DNA from: Chryseotalea sanaruensis
GTDB lineage: Bacteria > Bacteroidota > Bacteroidia > Cytophagales > Cyclobacteriaceae
Direction: 5' to 3'
Assembly (NCBI RefSeq): GCF_003990915.1
Contig: NZ_BHXQ01000001.1
Coordinates: 737,402 to 801,401, forward strand
DNA length: 64,000 nucleotides
The notes under the pieces were generated by a model that worked only from the letters and a program-made list of their open reading frames with translations, did not search any database and had not been told where the DNA came from. Every line of letters starts with the position of its first letter. Position 1 is the stretch's first letter. The translations under genes and the position numbers were made by a program. Positions 17,620 through 27,288 of this stretch are shown piece after piece.

Positions 17620-17712
17620 GATCTAAAGGCTGCCGATAGTTATCATGATAAATAGCAACAGTCATCATTTTGAATAAGAATAAGAGTATTTAATTTTTGG
17701 AAAAACAACGAT

Positions 17713-18555
17713 ATGCAACGAATACTCGTCCCTACCGATTTTTCCAAAGAATCAAAAGAAGCATTTAAGGTTGCCATACAACTGGCGTCTAAAACAAAAG
17801 GTGAGATAGTTCTTTTAAACATTCTTACTATACCTAATTTATCTTCTACAGGCTTTGCAGGTGAAACACTTCCCTTCGATCCAGCTTATTTTACAGAAGT
17901 AATTGATGATATAAAGAAAGAACTATTAAAAATAAAGGAGATGAATAAGGAAAAATCGATAAAAGTTAACATAGAGGCTGTTTACGGAGACTTTGTGATA
18001 ACCATAAAAAATATGATTGAAAAGCATAAGATAGATTTGGTTGTCATGGGTACTTCTGGGGCTTCTGGTATTGCTGAGATTTTTATTGGGTCCAACACAG
18101 AAAAAGTAGTCCGATTTTCACCTGTTCCAGTGCTGGCTGTACGAGAAGCTATTGACATAAAATCTATTAGAAATATTCTGTTACCGTCTACACTACTTTT
18201 TAATCAAATACATTTTATTAGAAAATTGAAAGAATTGCAGCTATTCTTCAATGCAACATTACATATACTTTTAATTAATACACCGCTTCATTTTATGCGT
18301 GATGCTGACGCACACGAATCGTTAGAAGAATTTGCGATACATTACAAACTAACGAATTACAAACTGCACTTTAGAAACTATTTGCATGAAGAAGATGGGA
18401 TATTATCATTTGCTAATACAGAGGGAATGGATTTGGTTGCCATGGGAACGCATGCCAGGAAAGGTCTAGCACATTTTTTTAATATCAGTATAACAGAAAA
18501 TGTAGTAAATCATATTAAGATTCCTATCTGGACTTACAGCTTAAAAGAATCCTGA
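17713..18555 (+). CDS. Tandem universal stress protein
   Basis: Two UspA domains span residues 1-143 and 150-280. The first has the complete ATP-binding signature G-x2-G-x9-G-S (GTSGASGIAEIFIGSN); in the second the motif is degraded (GTHARKG, then NIS in place of GS). UspA proteins bind ATP or AMP and are induced by starvation, hypoxia or redox stress. Two Fnr-like boxes lie upstream, and a clean terminator follows at 18592. Confidence 0.93.
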   Translation: MQRILVPTDFSKESKEAFKVAIQLASKTKGEIVLLNILTIPNLSSTGFAGETLPFDPAYFTEVIDDIKKELLKIKEMNKEKSIKVNIEAVYGDFVITIKNMIEKHKIDLVVMGTSGASGIAEIFIGSNTEKVVRFSPVPVLAVREAIDIKSIRNILLPSTLLFNQIHFIRKLKELQLFFNATLHILLINTPLHFMRDADAHESLEEFAIHYKLTNYKLHFRNYLHEEDGILSFANTEGMDLVAMGTHARKGLAHFFNISITENVVNHIKIPIWTYSLKES

Positions 18556-18591
18556 CTTACTAAATTTAAAGCTTATTCGACAAATTGACTT

Positions 18592-18627
18592 TAAGCATCC
18601 AGTTTAGATAAGGATGCTTATTTTTTA
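18592..18627 (+). terminator. Rho-independent terminator after Usp
   Basis: The 9-bp stem TAAGCATCC/GGATGCTTA has an 11-nt loop and is followed by a T-rich run (ATTTTTTATT). It starts 37 bp after the Usp stop codon and separates it from the convergent bactofilin-like gene. Confidence 0.85.
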
Positions 18628-18655
18628 TTATTACCTATGTATTTGGATTGATTAT

Positions 18656-19843
18656 TCAAGTCACGGCCAGTGCTTTATTTGACTTCCATTTTATATTCAA
18701 AAGCAAACCTCCGAAACCCATACAAGCAAGCAGTAGCATAATCAAAGGACCGATAAATGGTGTGAAAGAAGCTAGCTTCAGAAAGATGAAAATTGCAAAT
18801 GCTGCACCCACAATTTTGATGTTCTGCCATGATGATTTATAGTAGGTATTATTAATCCAGTTTGCAATAAGTAATGCAGTAATGACAGTAGCATGAAGTA
18901 GTATGGTCAGGTAAATAAAAAAGGTAAGCAGGCCTAGCGGAATACCAATCAAAGTGAGGAAACCGATTACAATAGCCACAGGAACACCAAACAAAAATAG
19001 AAATCCGGCACCCAATGACTTAATTGAATTATTTTTAATCGTATTAACCGCATTCATAAAAGTAAGCCTGAATAGATATTGAATTATTATCAGCATAATC
19101 AACGCGGCACCTAAATACCACAAGACCATTACAAGAGAAGCAAAACCAAGGTAATACCAATCAGTGCCTTCAATTTCAAGACTGGGATCGTAGGAGGCTG
19201 TGCTCGCATTCAGTGAATTTCCGAAATCAAGAGAACCCGCCTGATTCCAATACCTTACAGTGTCTTTAAATTTTGCAGAAGCGCCAATTTCAATAGTTTC
19301 GGCTGCCATTACTGTTGTACCACCAATAATACCATTTATTTTTATTTTGCCACCTTTTGAATCCAAGCCCTGCGCTACTGTTCCATTCAGGTCGAAGGCA
19401 CCCGAGGCATTTTTCACACTTCCTTTTACTGCACCATCCAATATTACTTTACCCCCAATGCTAAACATATTGCCAGCTATAATGCCACCGCTTAGTATGT
19501 TTATTTCACCACCGCTCACAACATAATCACCAGACACCACGCCTGAAAGCTGAACGGTTCCTCCGGCACACCGTACATCATCGGCCACATAGCCATTTAA
19601 GGTAATATTTCCACCACCGATTAGAATGTCTTGCGTGACGGTATCATTGACTATAACTGTACCCCCGGCTATGATTAAATCACCTCGGATCGGAGCATTG
19701 ATTGTAACTGTTCCTCCTGCAACATAGAGATCGTGCGCTACCTCTTTATTAATCAAAACATTTTCACCTGAGCGTATTTGTGCTGTCAGCTTTTGATTTA
19801 TTAAGATGAATGCAGACAATAAAATTAATCCTATAAATTTCAT
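18656..19843 (-). CDS. Bactofilin-like repeat protein with membrane C-terminus
   Basis: The 395-residue protein starts with a signal peptide ending near LTAQIRSG. Residues 30-195 are a right-handed beta-solenoid of short repeats of the type x-V-x-G-G-x-V-x-I-N (bactofilin/polymer-forming pattern). A linker follows, then four or five transmembrane helices (about 235-385). The solenoid should lie in the periplasm, unlike cytoplasmic bactofilins. Function is probably scaffolding of envelope structure; this is inference. Confidence 0.8.
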   Translation of the reverse strand: MKFIGLILLSAFILINQKLTAQIRSGENVLINKEVAHDLYVAGGTVTINAPIRGDLIIAGGTVIVNDTVTQDILIGGGNITLNGYVADDVRCAGGTVQLSGVVSGDYVVSGGEINILSGGIIAGNMFSIGGKVILDGAVKGSVKNASGAFDLNGTVAQGLDSKGGKIKINGIIGGTTVMAAETIEIGASAKFKDTVRYWNQAGSLDFGNSLNASTASYDPSLEIEGTDWYYLGFASLVMVLWYLGAALIMLIIIQYLFRLTFMNAVNTIKNNSIKSLGAGFLFLFGVPVAIVIGFLTLIGIPLGLLTFFIYLTILLHATVITALLIANWINNTYYKSSWQNIKIVGAAFAIFIFLKLASFTPFIGPLIMLLLACMGFGGLLLNIKWKSNKALAVT

Positions 19844-20154
19844 AATTGATATCTTTAATGATCACTATTTTTAAACTAAGGCCACTATACACATTCCCTA
19901 GTGCTGGATAATAAGAGTTAAGGATCGGCCACTGAGCACGTGAAGAAACACCATGGTGTTTTCGCTAAGTAGCTTAACAGTACCATTGGTTTCTTTTTTA
20001 TTCTAAACTAAGAGTTGGTTTGAATACTGAGAATGAGCAGCGTCAGTATTGTTAGAGACTTTTAAAGCCGGTGCGAAGTAGAATGCTATATTTTGAAGCT
20101 ACTTTTCCCTAAATAAAATTAGCGTGTTGTATATTTTTTGATTTGAGAAAATAA
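19844..20154. other. 311-bp gap with a perfect palindrome
   Basis: No gene is seen. The stretch holds AAACACCATGGTGTTT (19946-19961), a perfect 16-bp palindrome of unknown role, and partial TGAT half-sites near 19847 and 19859 that do not form a full Fnr-like box. Confidence 0.4.
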
Positions 20155-20517
20155 TTAGGCAAAACATTCATTGATCTTCTCTATTAATTCATTTACGTCA
20201 AAAGGTTTTCTTACGTAGGCGTTCGCGCCCATATTCATTGCTAATTTGACTTCACTTTTTTCACCGCTGGCTGTAACATAGATAAATGGAATTTTGGCTG
20301 TAATGGGGTGGGCTTTCAACTCTTTAATCACGCGATAGCCATCAATATCCGGCATGATAATGTCACATAAGATAATATCAGGCTTTTCAATTTCAGCCTT
20401 TGCAATTCCTTCTTTTCCGTTTTCTGCACTAATAACACTAAATCCCTTTAGCTCAAGAATCTCCACGGTGTTCTCCCGTACCTCAAGATTGTCTTCGATA
20501 ATCAGAACTTTTCTCAT
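20155..20517 (-). CDS. Stand-alone response regulator receiver
   Basis: A 120-residue single REC domain with no output domain. D9/E8 are in VLIIEDN, the phospho-acceptor is D52 in IILCDIIMPDIDGY, the switch threonine is in FIYVTASG and the conserved lysine in VRKPF. It is strikingly similar to the receiver of the REC-Crp protein at 14302 (shared CDI-MP and GANAYVRKPF-like blocks), so it could compete for phosphate from the same kinase. No partner kinase is adjacent. Confidence 0.9.
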   Translation of the reverse strand: MRKVLIIEDNLEVRENTVEILELKGFSVISAENGKEGIAKAEIEKPDIILCDIIMPDIDGYRVIKELKAHPITAKIPFIYVTASGEKSEVKLAMNMGANAYVRKPFDVNELIEKINECFA

Positions 20518-21047
20518 AAGGAAACATTTTGTTCAGGATAAAACTCAATGTTGTTCCCTTACCGGGATACGTTTCGTCTGAGATTTTCTTATATGACTAG
20601 TCCTATGCATAAGTTGCCTTGTTTACTTAATCCTGATTCTAATTGTGCTGAAGGACGGCAGCCACATCTATGCTTTCCAATTAAAGTAAGTTCATGTTAA
20701 AACAGGATACAAACCAAGTGCGCGCACATAGAAGAGAGCTACTGCTCTTCGCAACATGGAATTTTGTTTAAACAATTTAGATAAAATGTTCAAAAATGCA
20801 AGTCGAAATTCCACAATTTACGTCCAAATACCTGATTTTTAAGGTATATAAACCTTGTAGCCCGCTTATTTCAGTGGACAACAACGTCCTTTTTTATAAA
20901 AAGACATTGCAAAAAATAGTCTCTTTTGCAATTGTGATGAAGCTGATTAACAAAAAAGCATTTAAAAAGAGAGAATGAGAAAGCGTTTAAGATTTATGTA
21001 AAGTATTCCAAGGTTTATATTGGAAGTTAAATTCCGCTAACCTTAAC
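20518..21047. other. 530-bp stretch with no supported gene
   Basis: AT-rich sequence between the orphan receiver and an L,D-transpeptidase. A 60-codon frame at 20796-20978 has no family resemblance and biased composition. No complete Fnr-like box or convincing terminator is present. Confidence 0.4.
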
Positions 21048-21797
21048 TTATAAATCGTTCAACACATTGGTTTGTTGTTCACTAAAGAAAGCAGCATTTT
21101 GCTTATTACTTAAAATGGATGATTCCTTGAAGTATTCTTTATCAGGGTAATAGACAAACAAGCAGGTGTTATTTTTAATCATATTAATAAGTTGAGTATG
21201 AACCCCTGTGGCCACTGCAGGGCAACCATGACTTCTCCCCAATCTTCCGTTGCGTGCTATGTAGTTTTCGCTTACGTAGTCAGCACCATGAATAACTATC
21301 GCCCTGGCTTCTGCCAAGTCATTAATACCTGGCTCAAAGCCATTCAGCTTTAGTGATAAACCATGCTTGCCTGTGTAGGTTGCCCCCGTTTTATAAAAAC
21401 CCAAACTACTCTGAAGAGAATTTATTTTATTGGAAAAAAGATGAGGTTTTATTTCCCCGCTATTCCTCCCGTGAGCCACGAGCGTGTGTAGCATTAATTC
21501 TTTCGTTTCCATGTTCACAACCCATAGACGTTTCAAATTTGAGGGTCTGGAAAAATCTATAATGGTTAAAAATGGTCTATTAAATCGACCAAGGGAATCC
21601 TCCAAGAAATTATATCCCTGAATAGCAGAGTTAAATATACCAGAGTCCAGCGGCTCTCCTAGCCAATCTATCTCCTTATAAAAGGAGGCAGTAATTTCTG
21701 TGTCAGCTAATTTTGTAACCGGAACGGGAGCATGATCAGGAATGCTTTGCAGCCATCCAGAAATGCTGAACAGGAGGTTATAGAGGACGTATATCAG
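21048..21797 (-). CDS. L,D-transpeptidase catalytic-domain protein (YkuD_2 type), start unclear
   Basis: The catalytic signature is present: IVIHGADYVSENYI, then GRLGRSHGCPAV with the active-site Cys. The block DFSRPSNLKRLWVV and the SLGFYKTG...YTGKHGLSLKLNG segment are typical of the murein L,D-transpeptidase catalytic family. The first standard start downstream is TTG 21605, but the same frame runs on upstream to a TAA at 21815-21813 and includes a hydrophobic leader (IILIYVLYNLLFSISGW) and the conserved GYNFLEDS region. No ATG or GTG exists there; CTG 21797 is chosen here as a possible start. The start may instead be mutated. Confidence 0.7.
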   Translation of the reverse strand: MIYVLYNLLFSISGWLQSIPDHAPVPVTKLADTEITASFYKEIDWLGEPLDSGIFNSAIQGYNFLEDSLGRFNRPFLTIIDFSRPSNLKRLWVVNMETKELMLHTLVAHGRNSGEIKPHLFSNKINSLQSSLGFYKTGATYTGKHGLSLKLNGFEPGINDLAEARAIVIHGADYVSENYIARNGRLGRSHGCPAVATGVHTQLINMIKNNTCLFVYYPDKEYFKESSILSNKQNAAFFSEQQTNVLNDL

Positions 21798-21889
21798 AAT
21801 AATGGCTTTGCCTTACTACATAGATTACATTGTAAAAAGTTCCCAAAACCAATATTTCTTTCTAATACCGTTATTTTGCCAGTCCTAAT

Positions 21890-22978
21890 CTACCTGCCCA
21901 ATTCCTTTAATCTCCTTAAGTGAGAAAACAGAGCATCCTTAAAAGTCGGTTTCAGATTATAAACTAATCCAAATTCCTTCGCTGTATTCTCCACGATGGG
22001 TGCAATATTTCGATAATGAACGTGACAAATGGAAGGAAATAAGTGATGCTCTATTTGAAAATTTAACCCTCCTGCATACCAATTAAGAAAAACATTATTC
22101 CTGGCAAAATCAGAAGTTGTTTTTAATTCGTGGACAGCCCATTCATTCTCAATAATACCTTCGCTATCAGGTAATGGCTGGATGGCTCCTTCTACTACAT
22201 GTGCCATCTGAAAAATAGTGCTCATAATACAAGCCCCTACCCAATGAATAACAAAGAAACCAATCAATACCTGCCACCAACTAAATTCAGTAAACAATAT
22301 TGGCAATCCGATAAACACAAATAAATAGATCAATTTTATGCTTATCATTTTAAAGTATTCAAATTTAGTATTAACGTGTTGTTGTTTTGTTAACCCCTCC
22401 CTATTATACCTTGCTAATTGTGAAAAGTCCTTAGTCAATTTTGAAATGGTCATTAAACCATAAAATAAAAACGCATAAATATATTGAAATCGATGAAATC
22501 GATTACGTGGAGCATGCTCTGATAACCGTAAAGGGCCCCGTACACCAATATCTTCATCATTTCCCTCAATATTTGTATACGTATGATGCAAAACATTGTG
22601 CTGTATTTTCCAATTAGTGACGGTGCTGCCTAAAAGATACATTGTGCTACCCGCTAAGTTATTAACCCATTCTTTTTTCGAATATGCTCCATGAACACCA
22701 TCATGCATAATGCACATACCAACACCTGCCATTCCAATGCCTATTAAAACCGTCATGAGCAACGCTAGCCATACACTGATTGGTATAGTCAGTATGATGA
22801 CAAACGGTAAAATATATATAGCTAATAAAACTATAGACTGAACTACAAGAAAAGTATTTCCTTTTTTGGAGAGGGCGTTCTCAGTAAAATAATCATTAAC
22901 ATTTCTTCTTACAGCAGATGCAAATTTTCGTTCCTGTTCATTGGTAGTAATAAACTTTACTGTTTTCATACTTTTCAA
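21890..22978 (-). CDS. Front-end fatty acid desaturase (acyl-CoA/acyl-lipid type)
   Basis: The 362-residue membrane desaturase has all three histidine boxes: HDGVHGAY, HNVLHHTY and QIEHHLFP. Glutamine in the third box (QxxHH) marks front-end desaturases of the linoleoyl/delta-5/6 type. There are four main hydrophobic segments. It would adjust membrane fluidity, and together with the cyclopropane synthase and hydroxylase it suggests membrane remodelling. A full Fnr-like box lies 62 bp upstream. Confidence 0.92.
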   Translation of the reverse strand: MKSMKTVKFITTNEQERKFASAVRRNVNDYFTENALSKKGNTFLVVQSIVLLAIYILPFVIILTIPISVWLALLMTVLIGIGMAGVGMCIMHDGVHGAYSKKEWVNNLAGSTMYLLGSTVTNWKIQHNVLHHTYTNIEGNDEDIGVRGPLRLSEHAPRNRFHRFQYIYAFLFYGLMTISKLTKDFSQLARYNREGLTKQQHVNTKFEYFKMISIKLIYLFVFIGLPILFTEFSWWQVLIGFFVIHWVGACIMSTIFQMAHVVEGAIQPLPDSEGIIENEWAVHELKTTSDFARNNVFLNWYAGGLNFQIEHHLFPSICHVHYRNIAPIVENTAKEFGLVYNLKPTFKDALFSHLRRLKELGR

Positions 22979-23007
22979 TTTTGAAATAATTTAATTGAAT
23001 TTGAAGC

Positions 23008-23051
23008 GAGAGCTAAATGACAGGGATCAAGAAATGAAATGATTCTTATCA
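23008..23051 (-). promoter_or_regulatory. Desaturase promoter: Fnr-like box and weak -7
   Basis: TGAT-TCTT-ATCA (23040-23051) is a full match, centred 67 bp before the desaturase ATG. On the minus strand TAGCTCTC (23015-23008) lies 24 nt from it and matches the TA and central T of TAnnTTTG. Confidence 0.55.
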
Positions 23052-23132
23052 AATATGAGCCTAAATTCTATCGTGCCGATAGTTTGAAGTAGTATGAAGA
23101 AAAGTAAAGTGTTGAGGTGTTTACAATAATTA

Positions 23133-24572
23133 CTATAAATCAATATCGTTTACCCCAGCAAACAGCAGATCAAAAAGAACCTCATCTCTTGAATAAATAT
23201 CCGGATATGAAAAAAAAGTATTGTTTTTAAACTCACAGGTGAAATACCTGATATGAATGGGGATAGGATATTTCAACCGTACCCATTTCTGCTGCTTATC
23301 TTTCAATATATTATCTACATACTTAGATTTCTTATCTGGCTTTCCGGTCATAAGGAAATGTGCTAGCTCTGTTGCCTTTTCCATGCGTATGCATCCATGA
23401 CTTAAGGCTCTTGTCTTACTGTTAAACAATTTTTTGGCATTTGTGTCATGAAGAAAGACTGCGTAGGGGTTTTCAAAAATAAATTTAATAATGCCAAGCG
23501 CATTATCAGGTCCCTCCTTTTGCCGGAAAGTCACTGGAAAATAATTTTCATGAAAATTAGCCCATGGCACACTATCTATATTCAAAATTCTTCCTCGGTG
23601 ATCAAGGATATCAAAATTATTGTTGGTTATAAAGTCCTTGTTATTTTTTACCAAGGGGAGGAATTCTTCAATGGCTATCTTTTTGGGAACATTCCAGTAA
23701 GGGTAAACACTAAAGTATTCGACTGTACTGCTTAATTCAGGTGTTTGATTTTCAACAGTGCCTACAATAACTTTTGATGTAAATAAAGCTGAGTCATTTT
23801 CAAGCACATAGAGGTAGTAAGATGGGATATTGATGAAAATAGAACGTTTCTTCATGTCTTGTTTTTCAGTGCGCCACCGCTCTAGATTTATGGCTATAAG
23901 CCTAAAGTTTCTTTGTAATGAAATTGAATCAGTAAACTGATAGCTTGTGGAATCTAACATGAGTTGCAAAGCTTTTTTCAGACCAACATATCCCCCATGC
24001 TCTGGCTCTTGCCCTTCTAAAGTCTTTTTTAAACCACTTCCTGATAAAACAGTATTGAGTAATTCTAAACTGGTTGAGTCTTCTTTCCATCCTTGTGAAC
24101 CATTAACACCATACTTCAGATTTTGTGCCAGATCAATGAAAGCATCGGTTAACAATATATCTTTCCTTATCAAATCGGGCTTATGGTTAATTGAATTACT
24201 GTCTGCCAGTTCATGTAAATGATAACAACCTTGCGGGAATCCATAGTATTGAACCCTATGAATAAGCTGGATTAAGGAATCTGCTAAAAACGTTAATTTA
24301 CCACCTTGTATCCATATCAGATTTCCGCCCTGACTTTGATAGTACTTAACAACTAATTTTTTTCTTTTTAATCCCTCAAATACGGCATTTGTTGTGTCCT
24401 GGCTGATCAACAAATCTTCTTTACCATCAATTTTAGGTAAATGCTTTTGAACACTGATTACCTGGTGATGCACGGTGTTTAAAGACTTTTCGCTCTTGCA
24501 ACTGCACAAGCATATAGCCACAATAAAAATATTGATGTAAATAAATGAGGTCATTATAGAATGAATGCTCAT
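23133..24572 (-). CDS. L,D-transpeptidase with scaffold domain (YcbB/LdtD type)
   Basis: The 479-residue protein has a lipoprotein-like signal (IVAICLCSC, Cys near 24), a scaffold domain containing LIQLIHRVQYYGFPQGCYHL, and a YkuD domain (about 265-440) with IVGTVENQTPELSS and the catalytic ALSHGCIRME. Such enzymes make 3-3 crosslinks in peptidoglycan under stress. ATG 24572 is the first start and ATG 24554 (MTSFIY) an alternative. A full Fnr-like box lies just 31 bp before the first ATG, which favours the downstream one. Confidence 0.87.
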   Translation of the reverse strand: MSIHSIMTSFIYINIFIVAICLCSCKSEKSLNTVHHQVISVQKHLPKIDGKEDLLISQDTTNAVFEGLKRKKLVVKYYQSQGGNLIWIQGGKLTFLADSLIQLIHRVQYYGFPQGCYHLHELADSNSINHKPDLIRKDILLTDAFIDLAQNLKYGVNGSQGWKEDSTSLELLNTVLSGSGLKKTLEGQEPEHGGYVGLKKALQLMLDSTSYQFTDSISLQRNFRLIAINLERWRTEKQDMKKRSIFINIPSYYLYVLENDSALFTSKVIVGTVENQTPELSSTVEYFSVYPYWNVPKKIAIEEFLPLVKNNKDFITNNNFDILDHRGRILNIDSVPWANFHENYFPVTFRQKEGPDNALGIIKFIFENPYAVFLHDTNAKKLFNSKTRALSHGCIRMEKATELAHFLMTGKPDKKSKYVDNILKDKQQKWVRLKYPIPIHIRYFTCEFKNNTFFSYPDIYSRDEVLFDLLFAGVNDIDL

Positions 24573-24602
24573 AAAAAGAATAGAATTATTTTTAATTCAC
24601 TA

Positions 24603-24614
24603 TGATGTCTATCA
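24603..24614. promoter_or_regulatory. Fnr-like box, TGAT-GTCT-ATCA
   Basis: A full match in the 61-bp gap between the PEP synthase end and the L,D-transpeptidase start. No TA element lies 23 nt from it, so either the promoter layout differs or the true start is further in. Confidence 0.45.
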
Positions 24615-24633
24615 GTATCGCAAATGACACGAA

Positions 24634-27027
24634 TTACACTGTTTCCAGTTTTTCTTTAGCACTATGCTCAGCTGTGTAAATATTTTGTATGCCTGTAATT
24701 AGTGCATCAGGATTAAAGGAAATGGAGTCTATTCCACAGGAAACTAAAAAGCTGGCAAACTCAGGATAATCACTGGGCGCCTGGCCACATAAGCCAACAC
24801 TGGTACCGTGCTGGTGTGCCACTTCAATAAGGGTTCTGATAAGCATTTTAACAGATTCGTCATTCTCATTAAACAAGTGGCTTACTATCGCAGAATCTCT
24901 GTCAAGTCCAAGGGTTAGCTGTGTAAGGTCGTTGGAACCAATAGAAAAACCATCAAACAATTGGGCAAATTTATTGGCCAGCAGAACGTTACTTGGTATC
25001 TCTGCCATTACATAAATTTGCAAGCCGTTTTCCTTACGCTTCAATTGGTTAGCGGCCATTACCGCCAGCACTTTATTTGCTTCTTCAATCGTTCGACAAA
25101 AAGGAATCATTATCTTGACATTTGTCAGCAGCATATCATCCCTGACTTTTTTAATAGCAGCGCATTCCAATCCAAATCCCGCTGCATAATTTTCGTGGTA
25201 ATAACGGCTGGCGCCACGGAAGCCGAGCATGGGATTTTCTTCTTCGGGTTCGAAGAGCTTTCCTCCTAAAAGTTTTGCATATTCGTTTGTTTTAAAATCA
25301 CTCATACGAACAATTACTTCTCGCGGGTAGAAAGCAGCAGCCACCAGTCCTATAGATTCCGCGAGTTTATCGATAAAAAATTGCTGCTTATCTATATAAT
25401 GTCTCGTCAGTGCTTCGATTTGTTTTTTCTCTACATTATCCGGTAGTGTGTTATACTTAACAAGTGCCATTGGATGAATTTGGAGTGTGTTAGAGATAAT
25501 AAACTCCATACGCAAAAGCCCTACACCCTGATTTGGATACGTGGCATATAACAAAGCTTTCTCAGGATCTGCCAGGATAAGCATCGCTTTTGTTTTTGTA
25601 ACAAGCAGTTTGTCCAACGGTGTTTCTTTCTCTTGCCATTGAAGCTTGCCATTATACACTGCACCAACATCGCCAGTCGCACAAGAAACAGTTACTTCCT
25701 GCCCATCAGTAAGAATTTCAGTTGCTGACATTGTACCAACAACTGCAGGGATACCAAGCTCACGGGCAATGATCGATGCATGGCTGGTTCTTCCGCCTTT
25801 ATTTGTCACAATGCAAACTGCTTTCTTCAAGAGTGCATTCCAGTCAGGGTTTGTAATATCGGCTACTATAATGTCTCCGTGATTTACTTTTCCACCATCG
25901 GCAAGTGATTTAATAATGCGCACCTTTCCGCTGACAATAGCGCGTCCAACGGCTTTGCCAGTCAGCAAAGGTTGCTCTTTGCTCATTAGTGAAAATTCTT
26001 TCAGAGTTATAGCCTTATGCTGCGAGTGTACAGTTTCTGGCCGGGCTTGTACAATAAACAGTTTATCAGAAGCACCATCTTTCGCCCATTCAATATCCAT
26101 GGGCATTTTATAATGTCTTTCAATAGCCAGACACCATTTTCCTAATTTTTGAACTTCATCATCAGTTAAGATAAACTGATCACGCTCCAAGGGAGTCGTT
26201 TGAACCCATTTGGTATTTTTTGTCGCTGGTTCAGCATATATAAGCTTCTGCTCTTTACTTCCTAATTTTCGATAAACAATGGCTTGCTTATTATTTTCAA
26301 GGGCAGGCTTAAAAAGATAAAATTCATCAGTATTCACTGCTCCTTGCACCACACTTTCACCTAAGCCCCATGCACCTGTCAGGTAAATGAGATTTTCATT
26401 TCCATTTTCAGGTTCAATGGTAAAGATGACACCCGCACTGGCTTTGTCGGATCTTACCATTAATTGAACGCCTACTGAAAGCGCTACTTGCATATCTTTA
26501 AATCCATTATCTTGACGATATTTAATTGCGCGATCATTAAATAAGGAAGCATAACATTTTTGTACGGCTTCAATTACTTTTTCTGCACCGCTTACATTCA
26601 AGTAAGACTCATGCTGCCCTGCAAAGCTTGCCGTTGGCGAGTCTTCTGCAGTAGCGCTACTTCTAACCGCAACAGCATGAATAGGACCAGGCAGGGTCAG
26701 GCTTTCGTAGGCTTTAATAATAGCCTCGCGGATGTCTTCAGGAAATTTAGCATTCAGAACTAAACTCCGACACCTCTCTCCTATTAACGCTAAATTTTTT
26801 AAGGATTCACGCTCTAGTTTGTCAAGCTCATTTTGCAATAGATTTGTTAACAAATTCTCTTCCAAAAATTTTTTATAAGCATCCGTGGTAATTGCAAAAC
26901 CATTTGGAACATGAACTCCAAAAGAGCTCAAATTGTTAATCATAACTCCTAAAGAAGCATTCTTACCTCCAACTTTTGAAACATCATCGGCTGATATGCT
27001 TTTGAAATTTTTTATGTATTGATTCAT
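24634..27027 (-). CDS. ppsA: Phosphoenolpyruvate synthase
   Basis: The 797-residue enzyme converts pyruvate, ATP and water to PEP, AMP and phosphate. An N-terminal PPDK ATP-binding domain begins KVGGKNASLGVMI and has RSSATAEDSPTASFAGQHES. The swivelling phosphohistidine domain reads GGRTSHASI with H416. The C-terminal TIM barrel contains MIPFCRT, SIGSNDLTQ and GLCGQAPSDYP. With pyruvate dehydrogenase upstream it sets the fate of pyruvate. It has its own promoter with an Fnr-like box 64 bp upstream and is not obviously in an operon. Confidence 0.95.
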   Translation of the reverse strand: MNQYIKNFKSISADDVSKVGGKNASLGVMINNLSSFGVHVPNGFAITTDAYKKFLEENLLTNLLQNELDKLERESLKNLALIGERCRSLVLNAKFPEDIREAIIKAYESLTLPGPIHAVAVRSSATAEDSPTASFAGQHESYLNVSGAEKVIEAVQKCYASLFNDRAIKYRQDNGFKDMQVALSVGVQLMVRSDKASAGVIFTIEPENGNENLIYLTGAWGLGESVVQGAVNTDEFYLFKPALENNKQAIVYRKLGSKEQKLIYAEPATKNTKWVQTTPLERDQFILTDDEVQKLGKWCLAIERHYKMPMDIEWAKDGASDKLFIVQARPETVHSQHKAITLKEFSLMSKEQPLLTGKAVGRAIVSGKVRIIKSLADGGKVNHGDIIVADITNPDWNALLKKAVCIVTNKGGRTSHASIIARELGIPAVVGTMSATEILTDGQEVTVSCATGDVGAVYNGKLQWQEKETPLDKLLVTKTKAMLILADPEKALLYATYPNQGVGLLRMEFIISNTLQIHPMALVKYNTLPDNVEKKQIEALTRHYIDKQQFFIDKLAESIGLVAAAFYPREVIVRMSDFKTNEYAKLLGGKLFEPEEENPMLGFRGASRYYHENYAAGFGLECAAIKKVRDDMLLTNVKIMIPFCRTIEEANKVLAVMAANQLKRKENGLQIYVMAEIPSNVLLANKFAQLFDGFSIGSNDLTQLTLGLDRDSAIVSHLFNENDESVKMLIRTLIEVAHQHGTSVGLCGQAPSDYPEFASFLVSCGIDSISFNPDALITGIQNIYTAEHSAKEKLETV

Positions 27028-27059
27028 ATTGCTCAGCAGTTACTTTAAATAGCGATAAA

Positions 27060-27102
27060 TAAATCTATATAGAAAGTATGCATATTTGAATGACTGATAT
27101 CA
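27060..27102 (-). promoter_or_regulatory. ppsA promoter: Fnr-like box plus -7 element
   Basis: The box TGAC-TGAT-ATCA (27091-27102, seven of eight) is followed on the minus strand by TAGATTTA (27067-27060), exactly 23 nt away. That -7 matches TAnnTTT. The box is centred 69 bp before the ppsA ATG. Confidence 0.6.
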
Positions 27103-27288
27103 TCAGCGATGCTGACTATTATCTTAAAAAATTAAAGTTTGATTACATAATTAGTAATTAAACTAGATCGGCTGATCTAAAGGCTTGGCAATAGCTATTC
27201 ACGTAGAGAAATAGTATGCTATGATAATCCATAGCTCGCTTTTAAGAAACTAATCATCTGGGTGGATAATAAGCAAGAAGCTACCTTC

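Larger units (their letters stand above)
17267..17712. other. 446-bp divergent regulatory region
   Basis: No gene is apparent between the kinase (minus) and the Usp gene (plus). The stretch holds one box at the kinase side, two boxes 23 bp apart at the Usp side, a palindrome TTATCATGATAA (17640-17651), and the segment CTGATCTAAAGGCT (17618-17631), which is repeated upstream of the GH130 gene. Confidence 0.5.

Noticed and set aside
20876-20896. GGAC-N6-GTCC followed by T6 as a terminator or small RNA end
   Set aside because: The stem is only four base pairs and no transcript candidate is evident upstream.
20796-20978. 60-codon plus-strand frame
   Set aside because: Composition is biased, there is no family resemblance, and the region looks like ordinary AT-rich intergenic DNA.
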